Origin: an uncultured Spirochaetales bacterium
GTDB taxonomy: Bacteria; Spirochaetota; Spirochaetia; Sphaerochaetales; Sphaerochaetaceae
Reading direction: 5' to 3'
Length of the DNA: 50,283 bases
Assembly: GCA_949283305.1 (NCBI GenBank)
Contig: CASDRU010000007.1
Coordinates: forward strand, 1 to 50,283
The notes beneath the pieces are model-generated. The model had not been told where the DNA came from. It worked only from the letters and a program-made list of their open reading frames with translations, and did not search any database. The position numbers and the translations under genes were made by a program. Of this stretch, positions 43,321 through 50,283 are shown one piece after another (position 1 is the stretch's first letter; every line of letters begins with the position of its first letter).

Positions 43321-46300
43321 TGAGAATATCAGAGTTTTCTGTCCGTCATCCTGTTGTTTTAGGAATAATCCTCATAACACTTGCGTTTTTCGGGATAATA
43401 GCTCTCATAGGAACGAATGTAGAGTTCATGGGAGCAATAAACACTCCCCAGGTGTATGTTGTCGCAGTCTATCCGGGAGCAAGCAGCCAGGATATAGAGA
43501 ATACTGTAATTGATGTGCTTGAGGATGATTTTGTCACGCTCCAGAACTTCAAGAGCATGACAAGCCAGGCTACGAACAGCCTTGCCATGATAGTGATCTC
43601 TTTTGCTGACGGAGTTGATGCATATGAAATGCAGACAGAAGTCAGAAACAGGATAAACGATCTCTCCTCAAGTCTTCCATCCGGTCTGCAGGGAGATCCT
43701 GTTGCGATTGTCGGAGGAGCGGAGATGCTTCCCATAATCTCCTTTGCAGTAACCGGAGGTGAAGACCTTGCAAATCTTTCTGAATATGTTAGCGAGCAGA
43801 TTGTTCCCCAGATAACCAGGCTTGAAGGAGTATCGACAGTCACAGTGACAGGCGCTCTTGAGCCAGTTGTAGAGATAAAGGCAAGACTTGATGATCTTGA
43901 TTCAAAGAACATAAGCCTGCTTAATATCTACCAGGTGCTTTCATACAGCAATCTCTCAATGCCCCTTGGTGCTGCCGAGTATTACGGCCAGCAGATACAG
44001 CTTCGCTTTGATGCATCCTATGACAGTCTGGAGGATATAAGGAACCTTGCAGTTGGTGCAACAGAGGATGGAAAGGTTATACACCTTTCTGATGTTTGTG
44101 ATGTGAATCTCATTTATGAGGAACCAGAGTACATCACCAGAAGCAACGGAGCAAATGCCATTGTCGTCGAAGTCTGTAAAAGAAGTGACGGCAACACGCT
44201 TACAATCACTGATGACATAAAGGAAATACTGGACGAGGAAAGAGCAAAAAGCGGTGACGTGCTGTCATTCTCTCTCATCAGTGATGACAGCCAGACCATA
44301 AGAAGCAGTTTAAAGAACGTCATCGAGTCGGGAGTCCTTGGCGTTATAATAGCAGTTCTTGTCATCTTCCTCTTTCTAAATGACGCGAAGGCTACGCTTG
44401 TAATCGGACTGAGCATTCCTCTTTCAATCTTCTTCACGACAATAGTGATGGCAGTTATGGGAATCAGCATAAACCTGATGAGCATCTCAGGAATCGTTGT
44501 ATCTCTTGGAAGCATAGTGGATGCATCCATTGTCGTGCTGGACCAGGTCTACAGGTTCTATCAGAAAAAGAAGAGTGACGGCGCTTATGAGAACACGCTT
44601 ACTCAGGCAATACTGAAGGGAAGTGCGGTTGTTGACACATCCGTAATTGGAAGCAACCTCACGACAGTTGTTGTCTTCATTCCGATAGCAATGCTTTCAG
44701 GCATTGTGGGTATGATATTGTATCCGGTTTCCATGACATTCATGGTCGCAATCTTTTCTTCTCTCATTGTCGCAATAATATTTGTTCCATTCCTCCTCAA
44801 GCTCTTTGTCAGGGAGAAGAACAGAACCCAGGCTAAAGACAATATCGTAGGAAGGACTACTGTAAAGCTTGAAAAGGTCTTCAAGCGGGCGCTCAGATAT
44901 GCCATCGACCATGCTCTTCTTTTCATCGTCTTTGCCTTTGCTCTTCTTCTTATTTCAATTTACCTCATAACAGCACTTGGCTTTGCCTTCATTCCTTCAA
45001 CGGATAACGGCGATTTCTACATTGATCTTGCTTTCCCTGACAGCTTCACGCTTGAAATGACTGATGATGCGATGGTCAAGGCATATGAAATACTTTCAAA
45101 AAATGTTCCAGAGATGCAGGCATATCTGATGTATTCCGGAAAGGGAAGTTCGATCTTTGATTTCTCCACAAGCGGAAGTGCAAACAAGGGATCAATTCAT
45201 GTAGTGCTCACACCAAGCGAGGAAAGAGAGCGCGATATACATGAGATAATAAGCCAGATGCAGAGCCTTTTGAGCGAGAACATTGCGGGGGCTAAGGTAA
45301 GTGTAAGAAACGGAGGCTTTGACAATCTCGTATCATTCATATCATCAGGTGGCGGATACGGGCTCACTCTTGTCGGAGAGGACCAGAGCCTGCTTTATCA
45401 GGAAGCAAAGAGAATTGAGAATTATCTGAAGTCAGATCCTGAGGTCATGTCTGTAAGCATCAACAGCAATTATGACAGCCGTGTTGCTACGATGAATGCA
45501 AGCTATGACTATATGACGAGCATGGGGCTGACAAGCTACGAGGCAGGCATGACCAATGCAATCCTCTTTAACGGAGTGGATGTCGGAGTATTTTCCTCTG
45601 GTGAAGACAATTATGATATAAAACTCACCAGCGATGTGAAGGATGAAGGAATAGACAAGTCAAGTCTTTCCGGTATAAAGATATATTCAAGCCAGACTGG
45701 AGCAAAGATAGGTCTTGATGCCATTGCCTCGCTCGATACATCGACTGAGCTTTCTCAGATCAATCATGTTGACAGGAGCAGGAGCATAACCATTTCAGCC
45801 AATCTGATAAGCGAGAACACCAGCGGAGTGACATCAAGAGTTGATGATTATTTGAAGCAGAATCCGCTTGAAGAAGGAATTGAAAGAAGGACAGGCGGAA
45901 TAGGAGAGCTCATGAATGACTCCTATGGACCGCTTTTGAAGATGGGAGCAATAGGAATATTCCTTGTCTATGTGGTAATGGTACTTGTCTTTGAGCGTTA
46001 CAGGCAGCCCCTTCTTATCATGCTTACTGTTCCTTTCGGCATGATAGGAATACTCTTGACCCTTGTGGCATTCGGATCAACGCTCAACCTCATATCGATT
46101 ATGGGCATAGTCACCCTTGTCGGTATGCTTGTCAACAACGGAATCATTCTTGTTGACTACACAAACCAGCTGATGGAAGCAGGAAGGCTCAGCTACATTG
46201 AGAAGAACAATATAGAGTATGACAAGGATGAGAGCATATATGGAATCATCCCGATGGAGGAGGAAAAGAGGCTTCTGGTGGAAAATCTTGTTGAAGGAGC

Positions 46301-46541
46301 TTCCAGCAGGATAAGGCCGATCTTGATGAGTGCTTTAACGACTATTTTAGGTGTTATTCCTATGGCATTTGCAAGCGGAAGCGGTTCTGAAATCTATGCT
46401 CCGCTGGGTCAGGTAATAATGGGAGGACTGACAGCAAGTACATTCATTACGCTCTTTCTAATGCCGCTTTTCTATTACAGAAGCGAAATAAAGAGAATGA
46501 GAAGATTCTATAGCAGAAAGGAAAGGAGGATAAATAAATGA
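43317..46541 (+). CDS. RND-family efflux pump (HAE-type)
   Basis: A 1074-residue inner-membrane proton-driven exporter of the AcrB/MexB fold: one N-terminal membrane helix, a large periplasmic loop, a helix bundle, a second loop (about 560-850) and a second bundle. In the fourth helix the AcrB Asp-Asp pair reads Asp-Ala (SIVDASIVVL), and the tenth has GMLVNNGIILVDY, so the proton relay is the single-Asp, Asn-Asn type common outside Proteobacteria. The start may be ATG 43317 or 43320; GGAGG lies only 1 or 4 bases before them. Substrates cannot be predicted. Confidence 0.93.
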   Translation: MMRISEFSVRHPVVLGIILITLAFFGIIALIGTNVEFMGAINTPQVYVVAVYPGASSQDIENTVIDVLEDDFVTLQNFKSMTSQATNSLAMIVISFADGVDAYEMQTEVRNRINDLSSSLPSGLQGDPVAIVGGAEMLPIISFAVTGGEDLANLSEYVSEQIVPQITRLEGVSTVTVTGALEPVVEIKARLDDLDSKNISLLNIYQVLSYSNLSMPLGAAEYYGQQIQLRFDASYDSLEDIRNLAVGATEDGKVIHLSDVCDVNLIYEEPEYITRSNGANAIVVEVCKRSDGNTLTITDDIKEILDEERAKSGDVLSFSLISDDSQTIRSSLKNVIESGVLGVIIAVLVIFLFLNDAKATLVIGLSIPLSIFFTTIVMAVMGISINLMSISGIVVSLGSIVDASIVVLDQVYRFYQKKKSDGAYENTLTQAILKGSAVVDTSVIGSNLTTVVVFIPIAMLSGIVGMILYPVSMTFMVAIFSSLIVAIIFVPFLLKLFVREKNRTQAKDNIVGRTTVKLEKVFKRALRYAIDHALLFIVFAFALLLISIYLITALGFAFIPSTDNGDFYIDLAFPDSFTLEMTDDAMVKAYEILSKNVPEMQAYLMYSGKGSSIFDFSTSGSANKGSIHVVLTPSEERERDIHEIISQMQSLLSENIAGAKVSVRNGGFDNLVSFISSGGGYGLTLVGEDQSLLYQEAKRIENYLKSDPEVMSVSINSNYDSRVATMNASYDYMTSMGLTSYEAGMTNAILFNGVDVGVFSSGEDNYDIKLTSDVKDEGIDKSSLSGIKIYSSQTGAKIGLDAIASLDTSTELSQINHVDRSRSITISANLISENTSGVTSRVDDYLKQNPLEEGIERRTGGIGELMNDSYGPLLKMGAIGIFLVYVVMVLVFERYRQPLLIMLTVPFGMIGILLTLVAFGSTLNLISIMGIVTLVGMLVNNGIILVDYTNQLMEAGRLSYIEKNNIEYDKDESIYGIIPMEEEKRLLVENLVEGASSRIRPILMSALTTILGVIPMAFASGSGSEIYAPLGQVIMGGLTASTFITLFLMPLFYYRSEIKRMRRFYSRKERRINK

Positions 46542-47020
46542 AGAAGGCAATGATATTGTTATCAGCATTTTTAGTGCTCATTACATTCATCTCCTGCGAT
46601 ATCGTATACAGCTCTACGGTAAGCGGAACTGTAAAAATCAATAAATCAGATGAAATCAAGATTGATAAAGTGACGGTCTATGCATATATGGGCAAGAGCG
46701 ACAGAGACACCGATTTTAATAAAGATAAGCCAACACTCTTTGATGACTGGACTAGTGCGACAAATTCTGGTCAGTCCTGGGGACAAGGCGGCGCGGGAGG
46801 AAATGATGAATCAACATACACATTCTCCCTCAATAATTTCATGTGGAAGGAAAGCGGTTCTGAGTTCGGAGAAGTGGGCGCAAGAGGAGAGTGCTATCTT
46901 CTTGTCCTTGTTGAGTATAAGAATAGTGAAAACAATTCATTAATAAAAAAAGTAAAAGAAGTTGCTCCTCTTGTATCTGATGCATCAAGAGCTGTCACCA
47001 TCACAGTTGATCTGAATTAA
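46538..47020 (+). CDS. Lipoprotein encoded inside the RND operon
   Basis: A 160-residue lipoprotein (lipobox FISC, Cys near residue 20) of unrecognised family. An Ig- or carboxypeptidase-regulatory-like beta segment (SGTVKINKSDEIKIDKVTVYAY, about 29-50) is followed by a Gly-rich low-complexity stretch (SWGQGGAGG, about 79-87) and more beta segments. The ATG overlaps the pump stop by 4 bases and AGGAGG precedes it, so it is tightly coupled to the pump and precedes tolC by 12 bases. This implies a role in the pump complex or outer-membrane docking, not shown by sequence. Confidence 0.82.
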   Translation: MKKAMILLSAFLVLITFISCDIVYSSTVSGTVKINKSDEIKIDKVTVYAYMGKSDRDTDFNKDKPTLFDDWTSATNSGQSWGQGGAGGNDESTYTFSLNNFMWKESGSEFGEVGARGECYLLVLVEYKNSENNSLIKKVKEVAPLVSDASRAVTITVDLN

Positions 47021-47032
47021 TAAGGACGCGTT

Positions 47033-48397
47033 ATGAAGAAAGTCTTGTTGTTCCTGCTTTTAATCATCATCGCATTTCCTGTTTTTTCTTCCTACACGCT
47101 GGAGAGCCTTGAGGCTTTGATGTTGCTCAACAGCACTGAGATAATGAAGCAAGATGAGGTGATTGAACAGGCAGAACTGGATTTAAAGGATGCAAAGGCA
47201 AACTATTCACCGCAGATCAGTGCAACTCTTGCAGGAATTTATATGGTAAATCCTATAATCGGAGATATCTACATAAACGCAAAAGATATTTATCAAGAAC
47301 TTCCTGATACGAATATAAAGATCTATGACGGCATGAAGAACACGCTTTACATGGCTTCTCTTGACATCACTCAGCCGATCTTCACATGGGGCAAGGTGAG
47401 CAATGCCGTAAAGCTCTATGAGAACATACTGGAAATCAGGAATATAGAAAAGAGCAGCATCCAAAGCCAGAAATCAGTTGAGCTTGAGGGATATCTTGCA
47501 GCCGTTCATTACCTTTCTCAAATTCTTGAAGAGATTGGGGATGCACTCATTCTTGCTGACAGCCTTCTTGAAATAAGCAGGAATGGAGTAGAGACCGGTG
47601 TTGTGCTTGAAACTGATTATCTTGAGCAGAGTCTTGAGAAGACACAGCTTGAAGTGCAGAAAAAGAACATAGAGAACAATCTTTCTTCAGTGCTTGAGAG
47701 CATAATGGATCTTACTGGCCTTGAGAAGCTTTCCGCTGAGGATATTTCCTATATTCCGGATGAGAGCGAGTTTTCCATTCTTGCTCTCCTTGACCGCAGT
47801 TCGCTTAAGGCAAAGGCCACAAGCATCTCCAATGACAATATGAAAATGGCAAGTCTTGCTGAATCCTCATCAGAGCTTGCAGTCAAGATTGCAAAGGGAA
47901 GCATGTACGGCAAACCTGATCTTGCTCTTCAGGTCCAGCTTGGATATGGTGGACAGCTTTTCCCATTTTTAGAGCAGAACTGGCAGAAAGAGGATTCCTG
48001 GCAGCTGAATTTCACAATTGGATTGTCAACAACGCTGTGGGATGGCGGAAAGATACTCAATAATGTGAAACGCTCAGAAAGCCAGCTGAGAAGTGCCTCT
48101 CTTGATAAGGAAAATGCAAAAGAGGAAATTGAAAGCGCACTGAATGATGCTTTCTCCACATTTGATCTTGCTATGCTGAACCGTAAGTATTACATGGATC
48201 TTGATGAGCTTTACAGCAGGCAGCTTGAGATTCTTGAGAACAATGAAATGGAAGGATATTCAAGCAGCGCTGAGGTTCTGGAGAAGAAGGTTCAGATAAT
48301 AACCAACAGAATCAGCCTTGCTAGCGAGAACCTCAATGCACTTACAAGCACCCTCACGATAAAATATCTTACAGGAATAGATTTGAGCAAAATATAA
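47033..48397 (+). CDS. tolC: TolC-family outer-membrane efflux channel
   Basis: The exit duct for the RND pump. 454 residues: signal peptide (first ~20), then two repeats of the outer-membrane efflux fold, each with long helices and beta segments (ASLDITQPIFTWGKVSNAV near 105-123, LSTTLWDGGKILNNVK near 335-350). The pair TQPIFTWG and TTLWDGG at equivalent positions is typical. The Gly-Thr/Leu equatorial region is normal. Its terminator is shared with the opposite tRNA genes. Confidence 0.9.
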   Translation: MKKVLLFLLLIIIAFPVFSSYTLESLEALMLLNSTEIMKQDEVIEQAELDLKDAKANYSPQISATLAGIYMVNPIIGDIYINAKDIYQELPDTNIKIYDGMKNTLYMASLDITQPIFTWGKVSNAVKLYENILEIRNIEKSSIQSQKSVELEGYLAAVHYLSQILEEIGDALILADSLLEISRNGVETGVVLETDYLEQSLEKTQLEVQKKNIENNLSSVLESIMDLTGLEKLSAEDISYIPDESEFSILALLDRSSLKAKATSISNDNMKMASLAESSSELAVKIAKGSMYGKPDLALQVQLGYGGQLFPFLEQNWQKEDSWQLNFTIGLSTTLWDGGKILNNVKRSESQLRSASLDKENAKEEIESALNDAFSTFDLAMLNRKYYMDLDELYSRQLEILENNEMEGYSSSAEVLEKKVQIITNRISLASENLNALTSTLTIKYLTGIDLSKI

Positions 48398-48423
48398 AAA
48401 AAGCCTTCTGAAAACCAGAAGGC
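48396..48423 (-). terminator. Terminator of the tRNA unit, facing tolC
   Basis: GCCTTCTG (48403-48410) and CAGAAGGC (48416-48423) form a perfect 8-bp stem with a 5-base loop. On the minus strand seven T follow, so it terminates the tRNA transcript; on the plus strand it may weakly end tolC. Confidence 0.8.
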
Positions 48424-48433
48424 CTATGTTTGT

Positions 48434-48505
48434 CATCTCCTACCAGGATCGAACTGGTGTTGACGGGATGAAAACCCGTTGTCCTAACCACTAGACGAAG
48501 GAGAC
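48434..48505 (-). tRNA. tRNA-Glu (UUC)
   Basis: Cloverleaf on the minus strand: acceptor GTCTCCT/AGGAGAT (first pair G-U), D-arm GTCTAGTGGTTAGGAC, anticodon stem ACGGG/CCCGT with loop TTTTCAT (anticodon TTC), T-arm ACCAG-TTCGATC-CTGGT, discriminator G. The 3' CCA is not encoded. Confidence 0.95.
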
Positions 48506-48518
48506 ATGTTAAGTGCAA

Positions 48519-48591
48519 TGAGCCGCACTGGATTCGAACCAGTGACCCACGCCTTAAAAGGGCGTTGCTCTACCTGCTGAGCTAGCGGCCC
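48519..48591 (-). tRNA. tRNA-Lys (UUU)
   Basis: Cloverleaf on the minus strand: acceptor GGGCCGC/GCGGCTC, D-arm GCTCAGCAGGTAGAGC, anticodon stem ACGCC/GGCGT with loop CTTTTAA (anticodon TTT), T-arm ACTGG-TTCGAAT-CCAGT, discriminator A. The 3' CCA is not encoded. It is transcribed first, 13 bases before tRNA-Glu. Confidence 0.95.
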
Positions 48592-48607
48592 TTCGTGCAA
48601 CAGGAAG

Positions 48608-48637
48608 AAAATAACAGAAAAGTCTCTAGTCTGTCAA
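48608..48637 (-). promoter_or_regulatory. tRNA-Lys/Glu promoter, overlapping the MATE 3' end
   Basis: On the minus strand: TTGACA (48632-48637), 18-base spacer, TATTTT (48608-48613). The -35 box is made of the last sense codons of the MATE gene. Confidence 0.55.
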
Positions 48638-49972
48638 CTGTCTTTTAATATCTTTTATCAAAAAGTAATAGCAGACAGGGCATATGATTCCTGCAATGAC
48701 CCATGCAAAAGGAGAAGCCAGGACAACTCCGGTGTATCCTAAGAGGGAAGGAAGGGTGAATGCGGCCAGTGCTCGGATTATGAGCTCGCTTATGCTGCTT
48801 ATCATAGGAATGCTTCCGCTTCCAAGTCCCTGACAGCCTGTGCGGAATATGAATATCGATGCAAGGAAAGGGAAAAAGAAAGAGATTGTGCGCACATAGA
48901 AGACGCTCATGTTAATAATCTCAGGATCTGTTGTGCTCTTGTCGACAAAGAGATAGGAAAGGGGCTGGCTTATAGTCCAGGCAAGAGCAACTGTGAAGAC
49001 AGTTGCAATAAGTGAAAGGACACAGATTGCCTTGAATCCTGATACTATTCTCTTGTACTTTCCGCTTCCAAGATTCTGTCCTGCATATGTGCTGATTGCC
49101 ATTCCGAAGACGTTGTATACAACAGTAATGACATTTTCTATTTTGTTGCCTACGCTGTAGGCTGCCACGGTGTCTGAGCCGAATTTGTTTATCGCTGCCT
49201 GAACGATCACGACTCCGATTGCGCAAACACTGAAATGGAGAGCTCCCGGAAGACCTATCTTCAAAAGCCTTCTGACTAAGAAGAAATCAATCTTGAAATC
49301 TTTTTTGCCGACTCTGAATACAGGATACTTCCTGTTTATGTATACATAGCATAAAAGTGCGCTTACGGCTTGAGAAACAACTGTTGCAATTGCAACTCCA
49401 GCAACTCCCATCGGAATGACGATTACCAAAAACAGATCTCCGGCGATGTTGAGCAGGCTCGCAACAAGCAGGAAAATAAGAGGGCTCTTTGAGTCTCCGA
49501 CTGCCCTGAGAACAGATGAGAAGAGATTGTAATAGATAACTGCGATTATTCCGCCGTATATGATGCTTATATATATGTTCGCCCCATCTATTATGTTCTC
49601 CGGAGTCTCTATAAGGCGGAGCATCGGGATGCTGAAGACTATAAATATCAGGGAAATCATTATGCTGACAATGAAAGATGAGAGTATGCTCATTGCATAG
49701 CTCTTTCTCATCATATTTTTATCATCAGCTCCGTAATACTGGCTTATGAGCACAGAAAAGCCCATTGTAAGTCCCTGTCCGAATCCGATTACCATGAATG
49801 AGAATCCGCTGGTTGCTCCAACTGCTGCAAGAGCATTTACTCCTACAAAGCGTCCAACGACAATCGTGTCGACCATTGAATAAAACTGCTGGAAAAGATT
49901 TCCGAAAATCAGAGGTATCGAAAAAAAGAAGAGAAGCCTGTAGGGCGAGCCCTTCGTCATATTAGTTTCCAT
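48626..49972 (-). CDS. MATE-family multidrug/organic exporter
   Basis: About 448 residues with twelve predicted membrane helices and two MatE halves; PLIFGNLFQQFYSMVDT (near 22-38) and the FSSVLRAVGDSKSP segment (near 155-168) mark the DinF/NorM-like group. Exchange with Na+ or H+ cannot be decided. The frame has an ATG at 49981 touching the -10 box, where transcription would not yet have started; ATG 49972 is 9 bases after the -10 box and is preferred. The end of the gene carries the tRNA promoter. Confidence 0.93.
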   Translation of the reverse strand: METNMTKGSPYRLLFFFSIPLIFGNLFQQFYSMVDTIVVGRFVGVNALAAVGATSGFSFMVIGFGQGLTMGFSVLISQYYGADDKNMMRKSYAMSILSSFIVSIMISLIFIVFSIPMLRLIETPENIIDGANIYISIIYGGIIAVIYYNLFSSVLRAVGDSKSPLIFLLVASLLNIAGDLFLVIVIPMGVAGVAIATVVSQAVSALLCYVYINRKYPVFRVGKKDFKIDFFLVRRLLKIGLPGALHFSVCAIGVVIVQAAINKFGSDTVAAYSVGNKIENVITVVYNVFGMAISTYAGQNLGSGKYKRIVSGFKAICVLSLIATVFTVALAWTISQPLSYLFVDKSTTDPEIINMSVFYVRTISFFFPFLASIFIFRTGCQGLGSGSIPMISSISELIIRALAAFTLPSLLGYTGVVLASPFAWVIAGIICPVCYYFLIKDIKRQLTD

Positions 49973-49981
49973 ATCGCGCAT

Positions 49982-50009
49982 ATAGTATTCTTATGCAGAA
50001 TTTTGTCAA
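49982..50009 (-). promoter_or_regulatory. MATE promoter, leaderless type
   Basis: On the minus strand: TTGACA (50004-50009), 16-base spacer, TACTAT (49982-49987). The predicted transcript would begin within two or three bases of ATG 49972. Confidence 0.65.
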
Positions 50010-50041
50010 TCAATTTTCATATAAAAGGTCAGAAAAAATTG

Positions 50042-50069
50042 TTGACGCCATATCAAAGTGTGATAAAAT
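50042..50069 (+). promoter_or_regulatory. Upstream promoter (P1) of the right-edge transcript
   Basis: TTGACG (50042-50047), 16-base spacer, TAAAAT (50064-50069). It points to the right, away from MATE, with no reading frame behind it in the window. Confidence 0.55.
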
Positions 50070-50165
50070 GACAGTTACCTCACATTTTTTTAATCTCTAA
50101 CTTCTTATTATTTAAGATGTTGCTGTTTTTCATAAAATCAAGTCAGAAAATTTTTGAAAAACTTG

Positions 50166-50195
50166 TTGACAACGGGATGTAAAGTGGAGTAGATT
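50166..50195 (+). promoter_or_regulatory. Downstream promoter (P2) of the right-edge transcript
   Basis: TTGACA (50166-50171), 18-base spacer, TAGATT (50190-50195), with an A/T-rich stretch (50138-50160) upstream like an UP element. Two strong promoters about 120 bases apart are typical of rRNA operons. Confidence 0.6.
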
Positions 50196-50283
50196 AATGG
50201 GGCACGCGGAAAGAGCGTAGCAAGATTTTTTAAATTGAGAGCGTAAGGAAAAGAGAGAACAAGAGCTTGTGGAGAAGCACTTG
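50196..50283 (+). other. Non-coding leader, possibly of an rRNA operon
   Basis: The last 88 bases change from A/T-rich to purine- and G-rich sequence with no start codon leading to an open frame (the ATG at 50197 meets a stop after seven codons). An rRNA leader is the best guess. No conserved 16S sequence is reached. Confidence 0.4.

Noticed and set aside
1-50283. CRISPR arrays, insertion sequences, phage genes, toxin-antitoxin pairs
   Set aside because: No regularly spaced repeats, no transposase or integrase motifs and no phage structural genes were seen. The ParA-RHH pair was considered as toxin-antitoxin, but ParA is not a toxin type.

Overview
The window looks like a chromosomal segment of a low-to-moderate GC, double-membraned bacterium, most probably a spirochaete (Treponemataceae/Sphaerochaetaceae-like). 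This is an inference from gene content, with no database search. The signs are: two EF-G-type GTPases beside each other but away from any str operon; a bacterial XPB helicase with its companion protein; a fused AroD-AroE enzyme; several signal-peptide lipoproteins; a predicted outer-membrane beta-barrel ending in Phe; and an RND pump with its own TolC. The purine gene at 317 looks clostridial in type, which would fit the heavy gene exchange with Clostridia described for Sphaerochaeta.

Layout. 1-130: 3' end of an rRNA operon (5S). 317-5450: a fused purine enzyme, an outer-membrane protein plus lipoprotein pair, and TypA/BipA. 5568-7881: ExoIII, a 536-base A/T-rich gap, then a ParA plus ribbon-helix-helix cassette. 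8038-11305 (minus): a YuiD-like membrane protein, an RNA m5C methyltransferase and a UvrD/PcrA helicase. 11461-15931: aconitase and isocitrate dehydrogenase converging on citrate synthase. Together these make the citrate to 2-oxoglutarate branch, and the Icd cofactor residues suggest NAD+. 15934-19666: a hydroxyacid dehydrogenase, an ArsR/SmtB-type regulator, Maf and an ABC-F ATPase. 19764-26539: shikimate genes (aroDE; aroK-aroC) interwoven with the XPB helicase and its partner. 26577-33808: dGTPase, NrdR, an ACT-domain protein, an inositol-phosphatase-family enzyme, Mfd and TrmB. 33856-38490: an EF-G-like GTPase lacking the catalytic His, an XRE regulator, and EF-G. 38556-42080: a CLC-F-type transporter, a TPR protein and an aldehyde dehydrogenase. 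42259-48397: a complete RND efflux operon carrying an extra lipoprotein. 48396-49972: tRNA-Glu, tRNA-Lys and a MATE transporter. 50042-50283: tandem strong promoters and a non-coding leader, probably the start of another rRNA operon.

The most unusual signal is not a single gene. About fifteen first-in-transcript genes have a sigma-70-type promoter whose -10 box ends only 6-9 bases before the start codon, with no Shine-Dalgarno sequence, so their mRNAs should be leaderless. Genes inside operons, and a few first genes (parA, acn, the outer-membrane protein, the EF-G-like gene), carry ordinary GGAGG-type sites. This rule also fixes several start codons, for example mfd at GTG 29865, the aldehyde dehydrogenase at 42080 and MATE at 49972. 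Genes are packed tightly: four convergent pairs overlap at their stops, and the citrate synthase terminator lies inside the end of icd. No CRISPR array, insertion sequence, prophage or recognisable riboswitch was found.
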